64,000 nucleotides of DNA, from the NCBI RefSeq assembly GCF_029931775.1, contig NC_079320.1, positions 78,634,656-78,698,655 of the forward strand, in the 5' to 3' direction. This document shows, one piece after another, positions 11,215 to 23,300 of this stretch. The notes below the pieces were generated by a model. That model made no database searches and had not been told where the DNA came from. It saw only the letters and a program-made list of their open reading frames with translations. The DNA is from Euleptes europaea (Eukaryota; Chordata; Lepidosauria; Squamata; Sphaerodactylidae). Both the position numbers and the translations under genes were made by a program. How positions within the stretch are numbered: the stretch's first letter is position 1; each line of letters starts with the position of its first letter.

Positions 11215-11492
11215 TGGGTTACCTACCTGGCAACTGGTGGGAGGTTTGGGGGAGGTGACATGGCCCATGCACCATTACGTCACTTCTGGGTTTTACCATA
11301 GTGTTTCCATCGATTCCTAGAGCTACCTTCTGTCACTCCTGGGTTTCTCTCGGAAGTGATGTAATGGTGCACACAATGCCAAATTAAAAGTTTTTTTTTT
11401 CTCCTGCCACTGCTTTGGAGCAGCAGCAGGCAATGGGACCTGGGGGCAGGAGATCCCCTGCCTCAGCCAGAAGACTGACAAGCCTAGGGTTG
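11215..11492. repeat. MITE-A-like variant
   Basis: TACCTGGCAACTGGTGGGAG at one side and GCCTAGGGTTGCCTCC at the other, with 'GACATGGCCCATGCACC' shared with the 10-kb copy. Boundaries are approximate. Confidence 0.4.
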
Positions 11493-11730
11493 CCTCCTTC
11501 CAGTTGCACCAAGCTCTGGTCTCCAAGCCAGGCGCACTTTAATTATCTGAGTCTTGACTGATCTCTTGATTATAATAAATGTTGACTGCTAAGTTTTCTG
11601 AGTCTGACTAAGGTAAAAGTGGCTCCGAGGGAGTGACCTGTGTGGAGGAAGACTGCAGGTGAAGGGGGAGACCTCTCTGCAGAATGGTTTTTGCTCTTAA
11701 ACTCAGTAACCCTACCTCTCCTGTTTTCTA

Positions 11731-12050
11731 GACATACCTTGTTTTATTGCACCTCGCAGATATTGCGTTTTCGAGCAAGTCTATCAGTGCCATTTTTCCA
11801 ACAGCATGTGCTCACTTTGTGTCTCCGTGTCACGTTTTGGTAATTCTCGCACTATTTCAAACTTTTTCATTATGATTACAGTACATTTTTTAGACATAAT
11901 GCTATTGAACACTTACCAGTAATAGACTACAGTATAGTGTAAACATAACTTTTGCATGCACTGGGAAACCAAAACAAATGTGTGTGACTCCCTTTATTGC
12001 GATATTCGCTTTATTAGAACCGAACCCGCAATATCTCTGAGGTATGTTTG
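11731..12050 (+). mobile_element. Tigger1-like (pogo) non-autonomous DNA transposon
   Basis: Left end GACATACCTTGTTTTATTGC, right end CCGCAATATCTCTGAGGTATG; TA on both sides. The interior contains CGAGCAAGTCTATC, CCATTTTTCCAACAGCATG and TTTAGACATAATGCTATTG, which I recall almost verbatim from mammalian Tigger1. No transposase frame: an internal deletion derivative. Confidence 0.75.
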
Positions 12051-12246
12051 TATATAATTGCAGCAGATCTTCATTGGAGCACATAGATCCAGGCCTTGCA
12101 TAGCAGCCCTGATCAGATTCCAGGGAACAAATGTGGGACAGAGGCCTGTGGTCCAGAGGCTGTACTAAGGCAAGAATTCAGCCAGACTGAGTGGGAAAGT
12201 AGGCTGGATCTCACCCACAATCTTTTCTATCACACTTTCACGCCTT

Positions 12247-12528
12247 TTATGCAGGGATGTTTCCCTGCAGTCACCCCCGCCAACTGCTTCGGAGCTTCCT
12301 TTTGATGATGCGTGTCTTTCCTGGCCATCAGAGGTTGCCTCGCCCTCCCCGTGCGTTTTGCCTGTGTTTTCCAGATGTTGTTTTAGCCACAATCTGGAAA
12401 ATGCGGGCAAAACATGCGGAGAGAGCGAGGCGACCTCTGACAGGTGGAAAAGGCACGCATAATCAAAAGGAAGCCCCGAAGCAGTCGGCGGGGGTGACTG
12501 CGAGGAAACATCCTTGCATAAAAGCCCT
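12247..12528. mobile_element. Foldback (palindromic) DNA element
   Basis: TTTTATGCAGGGATGTTTCC at the left is mirrored by GGAAACATCCTTGCATAAAA at the right. The arms pair over most of the length around a centre near 12388. A relative is at 55.8 kb. Confidence 0.65.
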
Positions 12529-13324
12529 CAGTGTTGTTAAGAAGGGATTTGGCCCAACTCTATCCTCAATTTTAGGGGGAAAGGGTATGGAGAGCACTTC
12601 CTTTCAGATTTATAGTTGTTTCCTTCTTAAAGATTGGTATGGCTGAAGAATCTATGAGGTAGATGACATTAAAATAATAGTCTAGGATCAAACTACTCAG
12701 AAATGATAGAGGTCTTGTCCTACAGGCATGCTAGCATCTCTGTGAGAGTTATAATCAATAGCAACAAAAATCCCACATAACATAAATTTGTCGAGGCTGT
12801 TTGACAAATATGATCAGCACAGTAATAAGGATTAAGTGTGACGGGAACATTTTATGTTCTCCATCAAAATGTAAACAATATAAAATACCATGCAAAAAAA
12901 GCCCCACTGGTCAACAAGAGCTTTAAATGTGTGTTTAAATACCCCATTGGAATAAAAGGATTTAATAATGCTTCACCGTGGCTGGATTGTGCCTTCAGTT
13001 AAATTGTTTTTCTTGTATAAAATGATTCAATACTCTTGCTCAATGGAAACTGTATCTCCCCAAACCAAACATCAGTTGACAAATGGAGTATGGTCTCACT
13101 TATTTAAGTAAGATCATGTGAACAAAACTGCTTCTAAGATAATCAGAAGCTCTTCTTTGCATTCATTGAAGTTGACAAAGAAAATGAAGTTATGATCCAA
13201 GTCCCATTAATTTAAAAAGGAAAGGCTGAAAGAAGTATTTCACTCTCCTATTGAAAACCATCAGAATCCTATTCATCTACTATATCAACATCCTTTTGCA
13301 GTTTTCTAACATGCCTTTATATGT
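12529..13324. other. Unassigned AT-rich stretch
   Basis: No gene and no repeat I can name. Confidence 0.3.
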
Positions 13325-13568
13325 ACAGGTTGAGAATCCCTTATCTGGACTGCTTGAGACCAGAAGTGGTCCGTATTTCGGCTCTTTCCATATTTTGGAA
13401 TATTTTGCAATTTTTGCATATACATAATGAGGTATCTTGGGAATGGGACCCAAATTCATTTGTGTTTTATATACACTTTATACACATAGCCAGAAAGTAA
13501 TTTTAAACAATATTTTAAATAATTGTGCGTAAATTGAACCATCAGAAAGCAAAGGTGTCACTATCTCA
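13325..13568 (+). mobile_element. Tigger-type (pogo) DNA transposon fragment
   Basis: Starts CAGGTTGAGAATCCCTTATC after TA and continues ACATAATGAGGTATCTTGGG and GAACCATCAGAAAGCAAAGG. This sequence order I recall from a mammalian Tigger-group family. The right end is missing. Confidence 0.6.
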
Positions 13569-14246
13569 CCAGAATACCTGTATCAGCTGTTAAATAAGAG
13601 CAACAACAACCAACCAAAAAACTAACAACAGCGGTCTCCACCTACGATACAGTGTACACCGTATTTTTTTTTTTAGGTGAGAGGAAACATGGAAATCAGG
13701 CAGCACGGATCTGCCTGCATGCCGACTTGAAGGGTCCGGTTTTCAGATCAGTCCAGATATGGACTGTAGTTGAGATGACTTCCTTTTGCACACATATGAA
13801 AAATGTGGCACAATCCATCCCTAATGAGCACTTTTAAACCCCATTGATTTCAAAGGGTATGTCTATAATGGGCCTACTGAAAACATGAGACTTCTAAGTG
13901 CTTAACTTTGGCAGGATGGTGCCCATACATGCTTTCCATTCACACTGGTTCATTTCCTGAGGTTAAGGCTGGATGATTTAGGGCGGCAGTCTTAAAGCAG
14001 AAGTCTTTCCATTTTACAGAGTAGGACCCACCTTTAAAAACAACCTGTTCCAAGGAAACCACTTTAATTTTTTCCACTGTATTCATCAAGAATTTTCTTT
14101 CGTCCCCCTTCTTTTCCCCCCATACGACCACCAGCACCCGTCTTTCTGCTCTACCTTCTCTTTCTTCTTCTCCTCGAAAATAATTATAAAAATAACACAA
14201 AAGAAAATGGCAGCCATGTCCCTGGATGAACCACTCCTACTTCGGC
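13569..14246. other. Unassigned stretch
   Basis: Nothing recognised; the 86-codon open frame at 13940-14200 has no recognisable content. Confidence 0.3.
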
Positions 14247-14466
14247 TAGGGTTGCCAGTCCCCATGTGGTAGCTGGAGATCTCCCACTATTACAACTGAT
14301 CTCCAGGCAACAGAGGTCAGTTCACCTGGAGAAAATGGCCACTGTGGAAAGTGGACTCTATGGAATTATACCCCATTGAAGTCTGTCCCCTCCCCAAACC
14401 CCGCCCTTCTCAGGCTCCACCCCCAAAATCTCCAGGTATTTTGCAACCTGTAGCTGGCAACCCTGA
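14247..14466 (-). mobile_element. MITE-A
   Basis: TAGGGTTGCCAGTCCCC at one end and AGCTGGCAACCCT at the other, with the common interior in reverse. Confidence 0.75.
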
Positions 14467-15118
14467 CCCATTTTTGGGTTCCAACCCATCACTTAAGACC
14501 AATGCCTTAGACAATGCCATCAATACCATGTGGAAACCAGTATCAAGGTCATAATCAAAATATCACTCAAAATACATTTAATGGATATGAGGAACACATG
14601 ATGCAAATATAAAACAGTCATCCACTGAAATTTTCCACTTGAAACTAACGAACACACTATAGGTTAGTCTCAAACACACATACACGCTCAATTACATCCT
14701 CCAGGGGTCTGGTTTGTTAAAAGTTATTTCAAAACCTCACGGAGATAGCAGCTGGTAAGACCCTTTGGATAGGAATTTATTACAAAACTCAACAAGACAT
14801 AAAACTGCAGTACATTTTTTAACACATTTGTTGGGAAAAGCTGCATATTTCACCTGTAGATTCTTATTATTGTTTGAATGTATTTATACTATTTGTAAAA
14901 ATCCATTTTTTATACAGTGGTGCTTAGAGGTCACTCAATTAACCCACGCACAATGGAGAGAAAAGGAATAATCAGGGGTACCATTTTAGGGAAGGCGGGG
15001 GGGGGAATCTGTCCCTCCCCATGTTTCAAACCACATCACTACCTATATCTCTACTTGTTATGAGGTATTCAAAAGTTATCATAACAAACGTTTTAATATT
15101 GCTTTTGGGGAGGAGACA

Positions 15119-15372
15119 TAGAATCATAGAGTTGGAAGGGACCACCAGGGTCATCTAGTCCAACCCCCTGCACAATGCAGGAAATTCACAACTACCTCCG
15201 CCGCACACCCCCAGTGACCCCTGCTCCATGCCCAGAAGATGGCCCCTCCAAAAATCCTCCAGTATCCCTTGCCAATCTGGCCTGGAGAAAAAATTACTTC
15301 CTGAACTTTTTCTGAACATGAACTTTTCACATGAATCTTCCCTGCCCCTGAAACCCTTCCCTCCCACCATGA
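15119..15372 (-). mobile_element. CR1 LINE 3' end
   Basis: Minus-strand end ...CAACTCTATGATTCTATG, with TTGTGCAGGGGGTTGGACTA upstream; the CR1 short octamer-like tail is visible. Confidence 0.85.
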
Positions 15373-15639
15373 TATGCAGCAACCCAGTTCTACAACAGCT
15401 GGATCTTGGTACTGTTCACTCTTTCTGACTTCAGCCCTTGAACAATTTAGGCTTTGGAAAGCCCAGTGCTCTAGAAAAATAAATACAGCTTCTGTCTTTA
15501 AGACACAAATTACAGCGACTGTAATGTTAATCTATATACATATCATCCCTTCTCTTTTGAAATTACAAAAATTGTTTCAGTATATTCATTCTTGCAGTAT
15601 TGCACCATCAAAGCATGGACTTGTTCGCAGGGTTTGATG

Positions 15640-16125
15640 GGCCAAATGGGCAGCCCATTCCTGAGAGGGGTGGTGTTGAGGTGGCGCCCAGAAGTGGCAC
15701 AGCCACGCTGCCTCCAAAGCAGATTCCAGCCCCACTCTGAAGCAAAAATATCCTGCCTTTACCTGCAAGCCCCATGGAACCACTCCATAGCGTTTCACAG
15801 GTGTACACCACCATTTTTGGTGGTGTAAACTTGAGTAAAGGCATTCCCAGCCCGAAAGGGCTTAGGAAGCAGCATAGAGGTGGCTCCGCCCCTGGGAAAA
15901 CCTCAGAAATGCCCCCCCTGCACACTGGCGAGGGAAGCTGCACTGATGGAAATCTGCTAGGAGACTGCACCAACGCCTGAGCCCCACACTGCTGCGCCAC
16001 TCCCCCGGGCTGGCGTAAGTCTCCCTACACCGGCGTTCATGCCAGTTTGCATGGTGCAAGTGGCACAGAAGCCGGCATAGGGGTTACGCCGGTTCCCATG
16101 TGGCTCCACTCTCCCTTCAGGATTG
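15640..16125. repeat. GC-rich inverted-repeat element, diverged copy
   Basis: Shares with 20473-21119 the order CCCCATGGAAC, 'GGTGTACACC', 'GCATTCCCAGCCCGAAAGGG' type spacer, 'GAATGCC' type block and the end AGGATTG. No precise ends. Confidence 0.4.
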
Positions 16126-16307
16126 CATGCTTAGTGATCTGATCTGTGCAAACATAACATTTTGGTCATATTTGGCCTTGGCATTTGTTTAAGTGTTATA
16201 TTGATTCTTGTCCCTGCCTCCCGCTACATTTTTACATTTTGTCCATGTTGAGTCTAGAAACCAAATAAAAATAAGGGGGTGGGGAAGCCTCAACAAAGAC
16301 TCCTGTA

Positions 16308-16516
16308 TAGGGTTGCCGACCTCCAGGTAATAGCTGGAGATCTCCCGCTATTACAACTGATCTCCGGCCGATATAGATCAGTTCCCCTGGAGAAAATGGC
16401 TGCTTTGTTAATTGGACTCTATGGCATTGAAGTCCCTCCCCTCCCCAAACCCCACCCTCCTCATGCTCTGCCCCAAAAACCTCCCGCCAGTGGCGAAGAG
16501 GGACCTGGCAACCCTA
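16308..16516 (-). mobile_element. MITE-A downstream of the SLC34A2 stop
   Basis: Ends TAGGGTTGCCGACCTCCAGG and GGGACCTGGCAACCCTA. If the 3' UTR is long it lies in the mRNA. Confidence 0.8.
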
Positions 16517-16781
16517 TGGTTGCCTACCCTCCAAGAGTAGCCTGCTCCTTGGCCAGACAGATCAGAGGCAAAACTACAGAAGGCACCTGGGGCTGCACAG
16601 ATACTCAGTATGGATCTCCTAGTCTGGGCTGGCATTCTTGCCAAAGAGGTTTGCTGCCGCTGGTGTCATGGGATGCAAAAACCTGGCACACATTTCTCAC
16701 TGCCATTTTCTTCCTACCTCTTATGGTTTCCCCCCTCCATTATTGTCCTCAGGTTCTCAGCCCTTACAGCACAACCTTCCA

Positions 16782-17345
16782 TTATAAAGCTGTGATACTC
16801 AATTCTATTGGCTTAGTTTTATCCGCCGAATGGTCGTTCTCTTCGTCTGCTAACGAAACAGGGTTGTCATGCCCTTCCGGGGCTTTGGTTGGCTTTTCTT
16901 TTGCTTCTTGGTCGGCGTTCTTTCCTTGACAACATTTGCAGCAGCAGCAGCAGTATCTCCCACAAGCAGATGTCATGGAAGTGATGACGTTATCACAAGG
17001 CTGCAAGGAGTGCATCCATCTGGGGAGGAAGTCCCAGTTTCGGAGCTTCTGAGGCAGCAAGTGCGGCCATTTGGCTTGCAAAACGTTGATAACGATCACC
17101 ACAACCAAGAGAGCCAAGATGGGGACGCAGACGCCCACCAGGTACGGCCAGCCGGCTATCGACAGGCCAAAGACGACTAAAGGAATGAGGAGGAAACAGA
17201 GAAGGAGATAGAAAATGGCAAACCATCTGTACTTGGCTGTTATGTTCCCCAGGCCTTTGGACAAGCGTATTGGGAGGCGCATGAAAGGGATTGGGTACCA
17301 AAGGATAATCCCGGAAATATTGAAGAAGAAGTGGCACAGAGCAAT
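16782..17345 (-). CDS. SLC34A2: SLC34A2 last coding exon and stop
   Basis: Codes residues 485-671: [36 protein letters not shown], two hydrophobic helices, [16 protein letters not shown] and the cytoplasmic tail. The tail holds CCCCCKCC and then a lysine/glutamate-rich stretch ending ELSITAL. Human NaPi-IIb, as I recall it, has several more cysteine pairs here, so this tail looks shortened. The acceptor is TTGCTTTCAG. Confidence 0.98.
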   Translation of the reverse strand: MALCHFFFNISGIILWYPIPFMRLPIRLSKGLGNITAKYRWFAIFYLLLCFLLIPLVVFGLSIAGWPYLVGVCVPILALLVVVIVINVLQAKWPHLLPQKLRNWDFLPRWMHSLQPCDNVITSMTSACGRYCCCCCKCCQGKNADQEAKEKPTKAPEGHDNPVSLADEENDHSADKTKPIELSITAL

Positions 17346-20300
17346 CTGAAAGCAAAGAAGAAAGCAAAAGAGAGATCAAAGTCAGACTTTGTTTTCAAAC
17401 CACATAAGACTTAAATACAATTACCTGAGATTTTAAATTTTTAGTACCCTTTGTTCTTCCTTCACTGGACTCTCATCCACAGACCCACCCCAGATCACAT
17501 AAGAAAGGCTACACTGGATCAGACCAAGGCCCATCAAGTCCAGTCATCTGTTCACACAGTGGCCAAGCAGGTGCCTCTAGGAAGCCCACAAGCAAGCCAA
17601 CTGCACAAGCATCCTGCCACAGCACATAAGATAATAGGCACGTATTATATCTAGTTCTGAAAGCGGGACAATGAAGAAAGCTGATAGGAAGAATGCAGAT
17701 TCCTTTGAAATGTGGTGTTGGAGGAGAGTGTTATGGATACTGTAGACTGCCCCCCCCCAAAAAAACCCAAATCAGTGGGTTCTAGATCAAATCAAGCCTG
17801 AACTGACCCTAGAAGCTAAAATGACTAAACTGAGGCTGTCGTACTTCGGTAACATTATGAGAAGACAAGAGTTACTGGAAAAGACAATCATGCTAGGAAA
17901 AGTTGAAGGCAGCAGGAAAAGAGGAAGACCCAACAAGAGATGGGTTGACTCTATAAAGGAAGCCACGGCCCTCAATTTGCAAGACCTGAGCAAGGCTGTT
18001 AAGGATAGGACGTTTTGGAGGACACTGATTCATAGGGTTGCCATGAGTCAGAAGCAACTTGGCGGCACTTAACACACACACATGTCTAGTTCTATGACTG
18101 GATTGCCCTGGCTTGGCTGGCCCAGGCTAGTCTAATCTCATCAGATGTTGGAAACTAAGCAGAGTCAGCCCTGGTTGGTACTTGGATGGGAGACCACTAA
18201 GGAAGTCCAGGGTTGCTACGCAGAGGCCGGCAATGGCAAAACCACCTCTGAAAGTCTCTTGCCTTCAAAACCCTATGGGGTTGTCAAAAGTGGGCTGCGA
18301 CTTGGTGGGCACTTTTCACTACCACCATGGCTGGATTGCCCTTAATTTTTTTAAGTTAAAAGCAGTCAGCAAAGGAGCAAAATGGGATGTTGGTCATGGA
18401 GCTGGTGGAGAAGGAGACCCTTTCAGCCATGTATCTTTCCCAAACAAATTCCTCAAAAGCTCCAACCACCATGTATATTCACCCCTGCTAGGTAAATAGC
18501 AGCTACTGACTTGAATCAGGAAAACAAAAGACAGGAAATGATTCATCCTCTTCAATCAAGGCAACAGCCCCAGCCAGAACCGTCCTCCCTATAAAATGGG
18601 AGATCCCAGCAGGGCCGGTTAAATCCACTCAAAGGGATGGGGAAGTGGAGGTTTGACAATTTTTATATCAGTCGATTTGAATGTAGAGATACAAGTCATA
18701 GATAACATTTATTCTAACATTTCAGATTTTACTAGTTAAAGGTTTTCATTTTGGAACCTTATTTGTATAAATGTGTATATTCCTCCCAAGTGTTCTATGT
18801 CCCAAGAAAAAGGGAGCCCTCGGGATTTATTGGCCGTTGTCATGGAATCTTTGTTGTTTCAGTATGCAGCAGGGCCGGTTCTCTGACCCAGCCCCCCAAG
18901 CAGCTGCTTAGGGCAGCACAGTGGGGGATGCCAAGCATTGCAGGGGCTGGTGTATGCGCCCCACGGCGGCAGTACAAAAGGTGGCTGGTATCCTCTCCTG
19001 AGCCTGCTGCTAGTTGGGTTCCAAATCACGCAGCAGTGTTACAACCGCTTCACTTGGACCTGAGTGGTGGGCCCAGGAGGGGACGGGTGTACCTCGCTTG
19101 GGACAACACAATACCTTGAACTGGCTCTGGATCCCAGCGTCTTACCTCATTTGACCTTTAGCGTGATAGCTATTCAGTCAGCACCAAGTGCAGCTCAGCA
19201 ATCAAAATTATCTCACCATCATTTCTGTATCAGCAATTGTTGGGATATGTTTATATCTTATCTACTGGGCAGCTACTGCAAAACTCCGGTGATCTTATAA
19301 CTAAGATATTTGTCTTGGTCAGCAAGGACAGCCAATCTGTACTATGTTGGACAATACAGTATGCCTCTTATAAAAACCCCAAGCAGAACTTTTCTTGGGG
19401 TGGTACAAAATAAATAGCACTGTATGTAACACATTAATCTATTTGCTTCTGTCTTTCTGTATGAAAGAAATGGGGAATCAGCCAAATTGGACTCTGCCCA
19501 TCTCAAGGTATCAATGCTCAATAAAACATCTACTGTGATTATTATTGCTTTTCCCACAAGTGTCAATAACTCCCATGCCTTATTAGGGTGATGGTAAAGC
19601 TGTGATCCTAATCACATAGATTAGCTTAGAAGATTTTATTACTGCTTTTACTTTAGATATGGAAAAGCAAACGACAATTGAGATAGGCTGAGGGCACCGT
19701 TTGAAAGTGCAGCCAACTATGGCTTTTCCTTTGCAGAGTGGCGCCATCCTTTATAAATTGTGGAACCGTGAGGGCCATGTACGACCTCCACATATTGCTA
19801 AATACCAAGACAAAAATTGCTGTTAACGCGAAAAGCCAGCGTGCTATCCTAGTAGCTCAGTTTTCCAAGACTTTGGGCAAAATACTGCCCCAGTTGGTTT
19901 AATAATTATTCTATCTCCATAGGGTAACCCAGGAACTGTATTGTGATTGACTGATCTGGCAGCTTGTATTTAGGCCCAGAGTACTGTTAGAATCTGACCA
20001 ATGCTGCTTTTTTAGCATCATCTATTGTACTGTTTTAATTTAGTTTTAATCCATATGTTTAATTTGTGTGTGTGTAAAGTGCAGTCAAGTCGCAGCCGAC
20101 TTACGGTGACCCGTTTTTGGGATTTTCATGGCAAGAGACTAACAGAGGTGGTTTGCCAGTGCCTTCCTCCGCACAGCAACCCTGGACTTCCTTGGTGGTC
20201 TCCCATCCAAATACTAACCCTGCTTAGCTTCTGAGATCTGACGAGATCAGGCCAGCCTGGGCCGTTTATTTACTGTATTTTAAATTGTTGTTACCAGCCC

Positions 20301-23300
20301 TGCACAGGGGGAGGGTGGGCTATAAATATTAAATGATAAATAAATAAATTGTTCTAATTCTTGTGACTGTGAGACACGATGAGACCTCTCTAAGGTCAGA
20401 GTGCAGGACGGAAATGTTTTCAATCAGCTACTCAGATAAATAAAATGCACCGTATGTCCATATTGTCATTTACAGCCCAATGCTAATGGGGGTGGTGTAG
20501 GGTTGCCAGGCGGGAGGTTTTTGGGGAGGAGCCTAAGGAGGGTGGGGTTTGGGGAGGGGAGGGACTTCAATGCCATAGAGTCCAATGGCCAAAGCGGCCA
20601 TTTTCTCCAGGTGAACTGATCTCTATCGGCTGGAGATCAGTTGTAATAGCAGGAGATCTCCAGCCACTATCTAGAGGTTGGCAACCCTAGGGGTGGTGGT
20701 TAAGGTGTGCTTGGGGATGGTGCCGCCACACCACCACCAGAGCGACTTGCAGCCGAGCACAGCAGGCCGAAAAAACCAATGTTGAAGGAAACCCCATGGA
20801 ACTCTCCACGGTGTTCCAAGGGAGTACACCTGCCTTTTTGCAGGCGTACCTTGGCGCATGCAAAAAGGGCTGTTCCTGGGCCGAAACTCAGCTCCACCCC
20901 CGGGAATGCCCCCTTTGATGCTGGCACGAGCCTCTGCAACGGGAAAATGCTGCCGGCGAGGCTGCGCCGATGCCCAAGCATGGTACTGTCACACGGCTTC
21001 TCGCAGCCAGTGTCATGCCCCTGCGCTGGCGTCCGCACCACTTTAGCCAGTGCACGTGGCACTAACGCCAGTGCAAAGTTCCTATCCCCTTTCGGCTCCC
21101 CCCCATTAGGATTGGGCTGTAAGTATTTAAGGCATCATATCATAAAAAGCAGATAGTCTCTAGTATCAGAGGGGCATGACCATGATATTAGGTGCTGTGG
21201 AACACAGGCAGGATGGTGCTGCTGCAGTCGTCTTGTTTGTGGGCTTCCTAGAGGCAACTGGTTGGCCACTGTGTGAACAGACTGCTGGACTTGATGGGCC
21301 TTGGTCTGATCCAGCAAGGCTTTTCTTCTGTTCTTGTGTTCTTAGATACAAATACTAACCTGTAAAGAATATTTTAATCTGCTTCCTGGACTAGCTAAAG
21401 CAGCAAGAATTGCCGTTGTCGTGGTGCCGATGTTGGATCCCAGAGTAAGGGGGTATGCACGCTCGATGCTTATGACACCAATTCCTGGTAAGGAAAATAA
21501 AACCAAGGATGAATACCATCAGCATCACCCCCACCACCGACATAGCACTTGAGGGCAGCAGTTCCTAAACTGTGAGTCATGACCAAAAAGTAAGTCAGGT
21601 GGGGCTGCAAGGCAAGGAGGGAGAAGGAAGAATAGGAGCCTTTCCCATATCCCCCACCCACACTATTTTTTTGTATTCCTCCTCCTGACCACTTCCATAT
21701 CTTCAACTTTCCTTGCTTCCTTTTCTCCTTCAAACCAACCTGCCCATCTTTTATCATAAAATGCCACTGAGGGTATTTGTTTTTTAAAGCTATGGCATTG
21801 CTTCTGTTATTTTGTGAGGTTTCAAATCCCCAGTGGGATTTTGTTTTGTATTGCTTAGATTTCAGATTTTTCTGCAAACCTGGGACTGTTCTCAGGTTTG
21901 TAGAAAGATCTGTCTTGTCTGTTCATGGCTCTAATCTCCTGATTTAAGTATCCACAGATGAGGCCATATTGAGAATTAGACATATTGACAAGAGGGAACA
22001 TGCAGGGACTTGCAGTGATGCATCTCATTTCCCCTCCCCTCTTTCCCTTCCCTGAAAGCCCCATAGCATCTCCCCTTTTCCTGCCTTCTTCTCTCCTTCC
22101 CTTGCAGCAGCCATCTCCTACCCATCTTCAGTTTTCCCTCCTTCCCTACCCCTAGCACACTCTAAAGCTATGGCCCAGTTGTGCAGTGCTGGTTGCCAGG
22201 CTGGGCTTAGCTGCACAGTGAGGAGCCTGCAAAGACTTGCAAGGGGAACCTCATTTCCCCCTATATTCCCCTCCCCCACATTATTTCCTATTTCCCTCCT
22301 CCTGGCAGCCCACACATCTTCACCTTTCCCTGCTTCTTTCTCTCTTTCCCACCCACCAATCTACCTAAAAGAGGAATAATAAAAACATTAATGGACCGTG
22401 CAAGACGGATCTGTGAACCACAGTTTCTCAAGGAAGAAACTAATCATTTAAATCACGCACTGCTAGCAAACGGCTATTCCAAGAATGAAATCAGAAGGGC
22501 CATTAAACCAAACAAAAATCAGAAAACTCAGGAAAAACAGTCTCCCATAGGAAAGGTATTCTTGCCATTTATTAAAGGAGTCACTGATAGGATGGAGAAA
22601 CTTTTGAAAAAACATAACGTACAAACAGTGTTTAAACCCACCAAGAAAATACAACAAATGCTACCATCAGCAAAAGACAAAAGAGACCCCCTCACCTCTG
22701 CAGGAGTATATCGTATACCTTGCAACTGTGGAGAAGTTTACATTGAGACCACAAAACGCAGCATACAAACAAGGATAAAAGAACATGAAAGATACTGCAG
22801 ACTTGGCCAACCTGAGAAACCAGCAGTGGCTGAACATGGACTGACACAAACAGGACACAGGGTCTTATTCCAAGACACTGAAAGACTGGACAATTCTACC
22901 AACTATTTTGTCAGATTGCACAGAGAAGCCATTGAAATTCATAAAAATCAGCACAACTTTAACAGAAAAGAAGAGAGTTTAAGAATGAATAAGGCTTGGC
23001 TTCCTGCCCTGAAAAAACCTCCAGACTAACAAAGGCTACAGTCAACAATAGCCATGCAGATTAGCTTTGGATTTCACACATTACCAGATCATTTCAGGAT
23101 ACAATGCTTCCATATTAACATACCACACTTTCATTAGTACATTATCTTGATTCTTACAGGACAATGATTAGCACATTACGTCTGCAGGACAGTACTCAGC
23201 TCAAACCCAACCCCTCTCTGACTCTTCCTACACACTTGACACTGAGAGACACTGTCCTTCAGTGTTACTACTCTGAAGATGCCTGCCACAGCTGCTGGCG

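Larger units (their letters stand above)
14776..16781 (-). other. SLC34A2: Presumed SLC34A2 3' untranslated and downstream region
   Basis: The message must continue past the stop. On the minus strand the first AATAAA I found is at 14776-14781, which would give a 3' UTR of about 2 kb. It would contain MITE-A, a GC-rich inverted-repeat element and a CR1 tail. The real end could lie elsewhere; RNA evidence is needed. Confidence 0.3.

Noticed and set aside
16869-17180. Plus-strand open frame opposite the last SLC34A2 exon
   Set aside because: An antisense shadow of a well-supported coding exon.
22391-23029. 212-codon open frame as a host gene
   Set aside because: Its GIY-YIG domain and the downstream tail phrase identify a Penelope-like retroelement.
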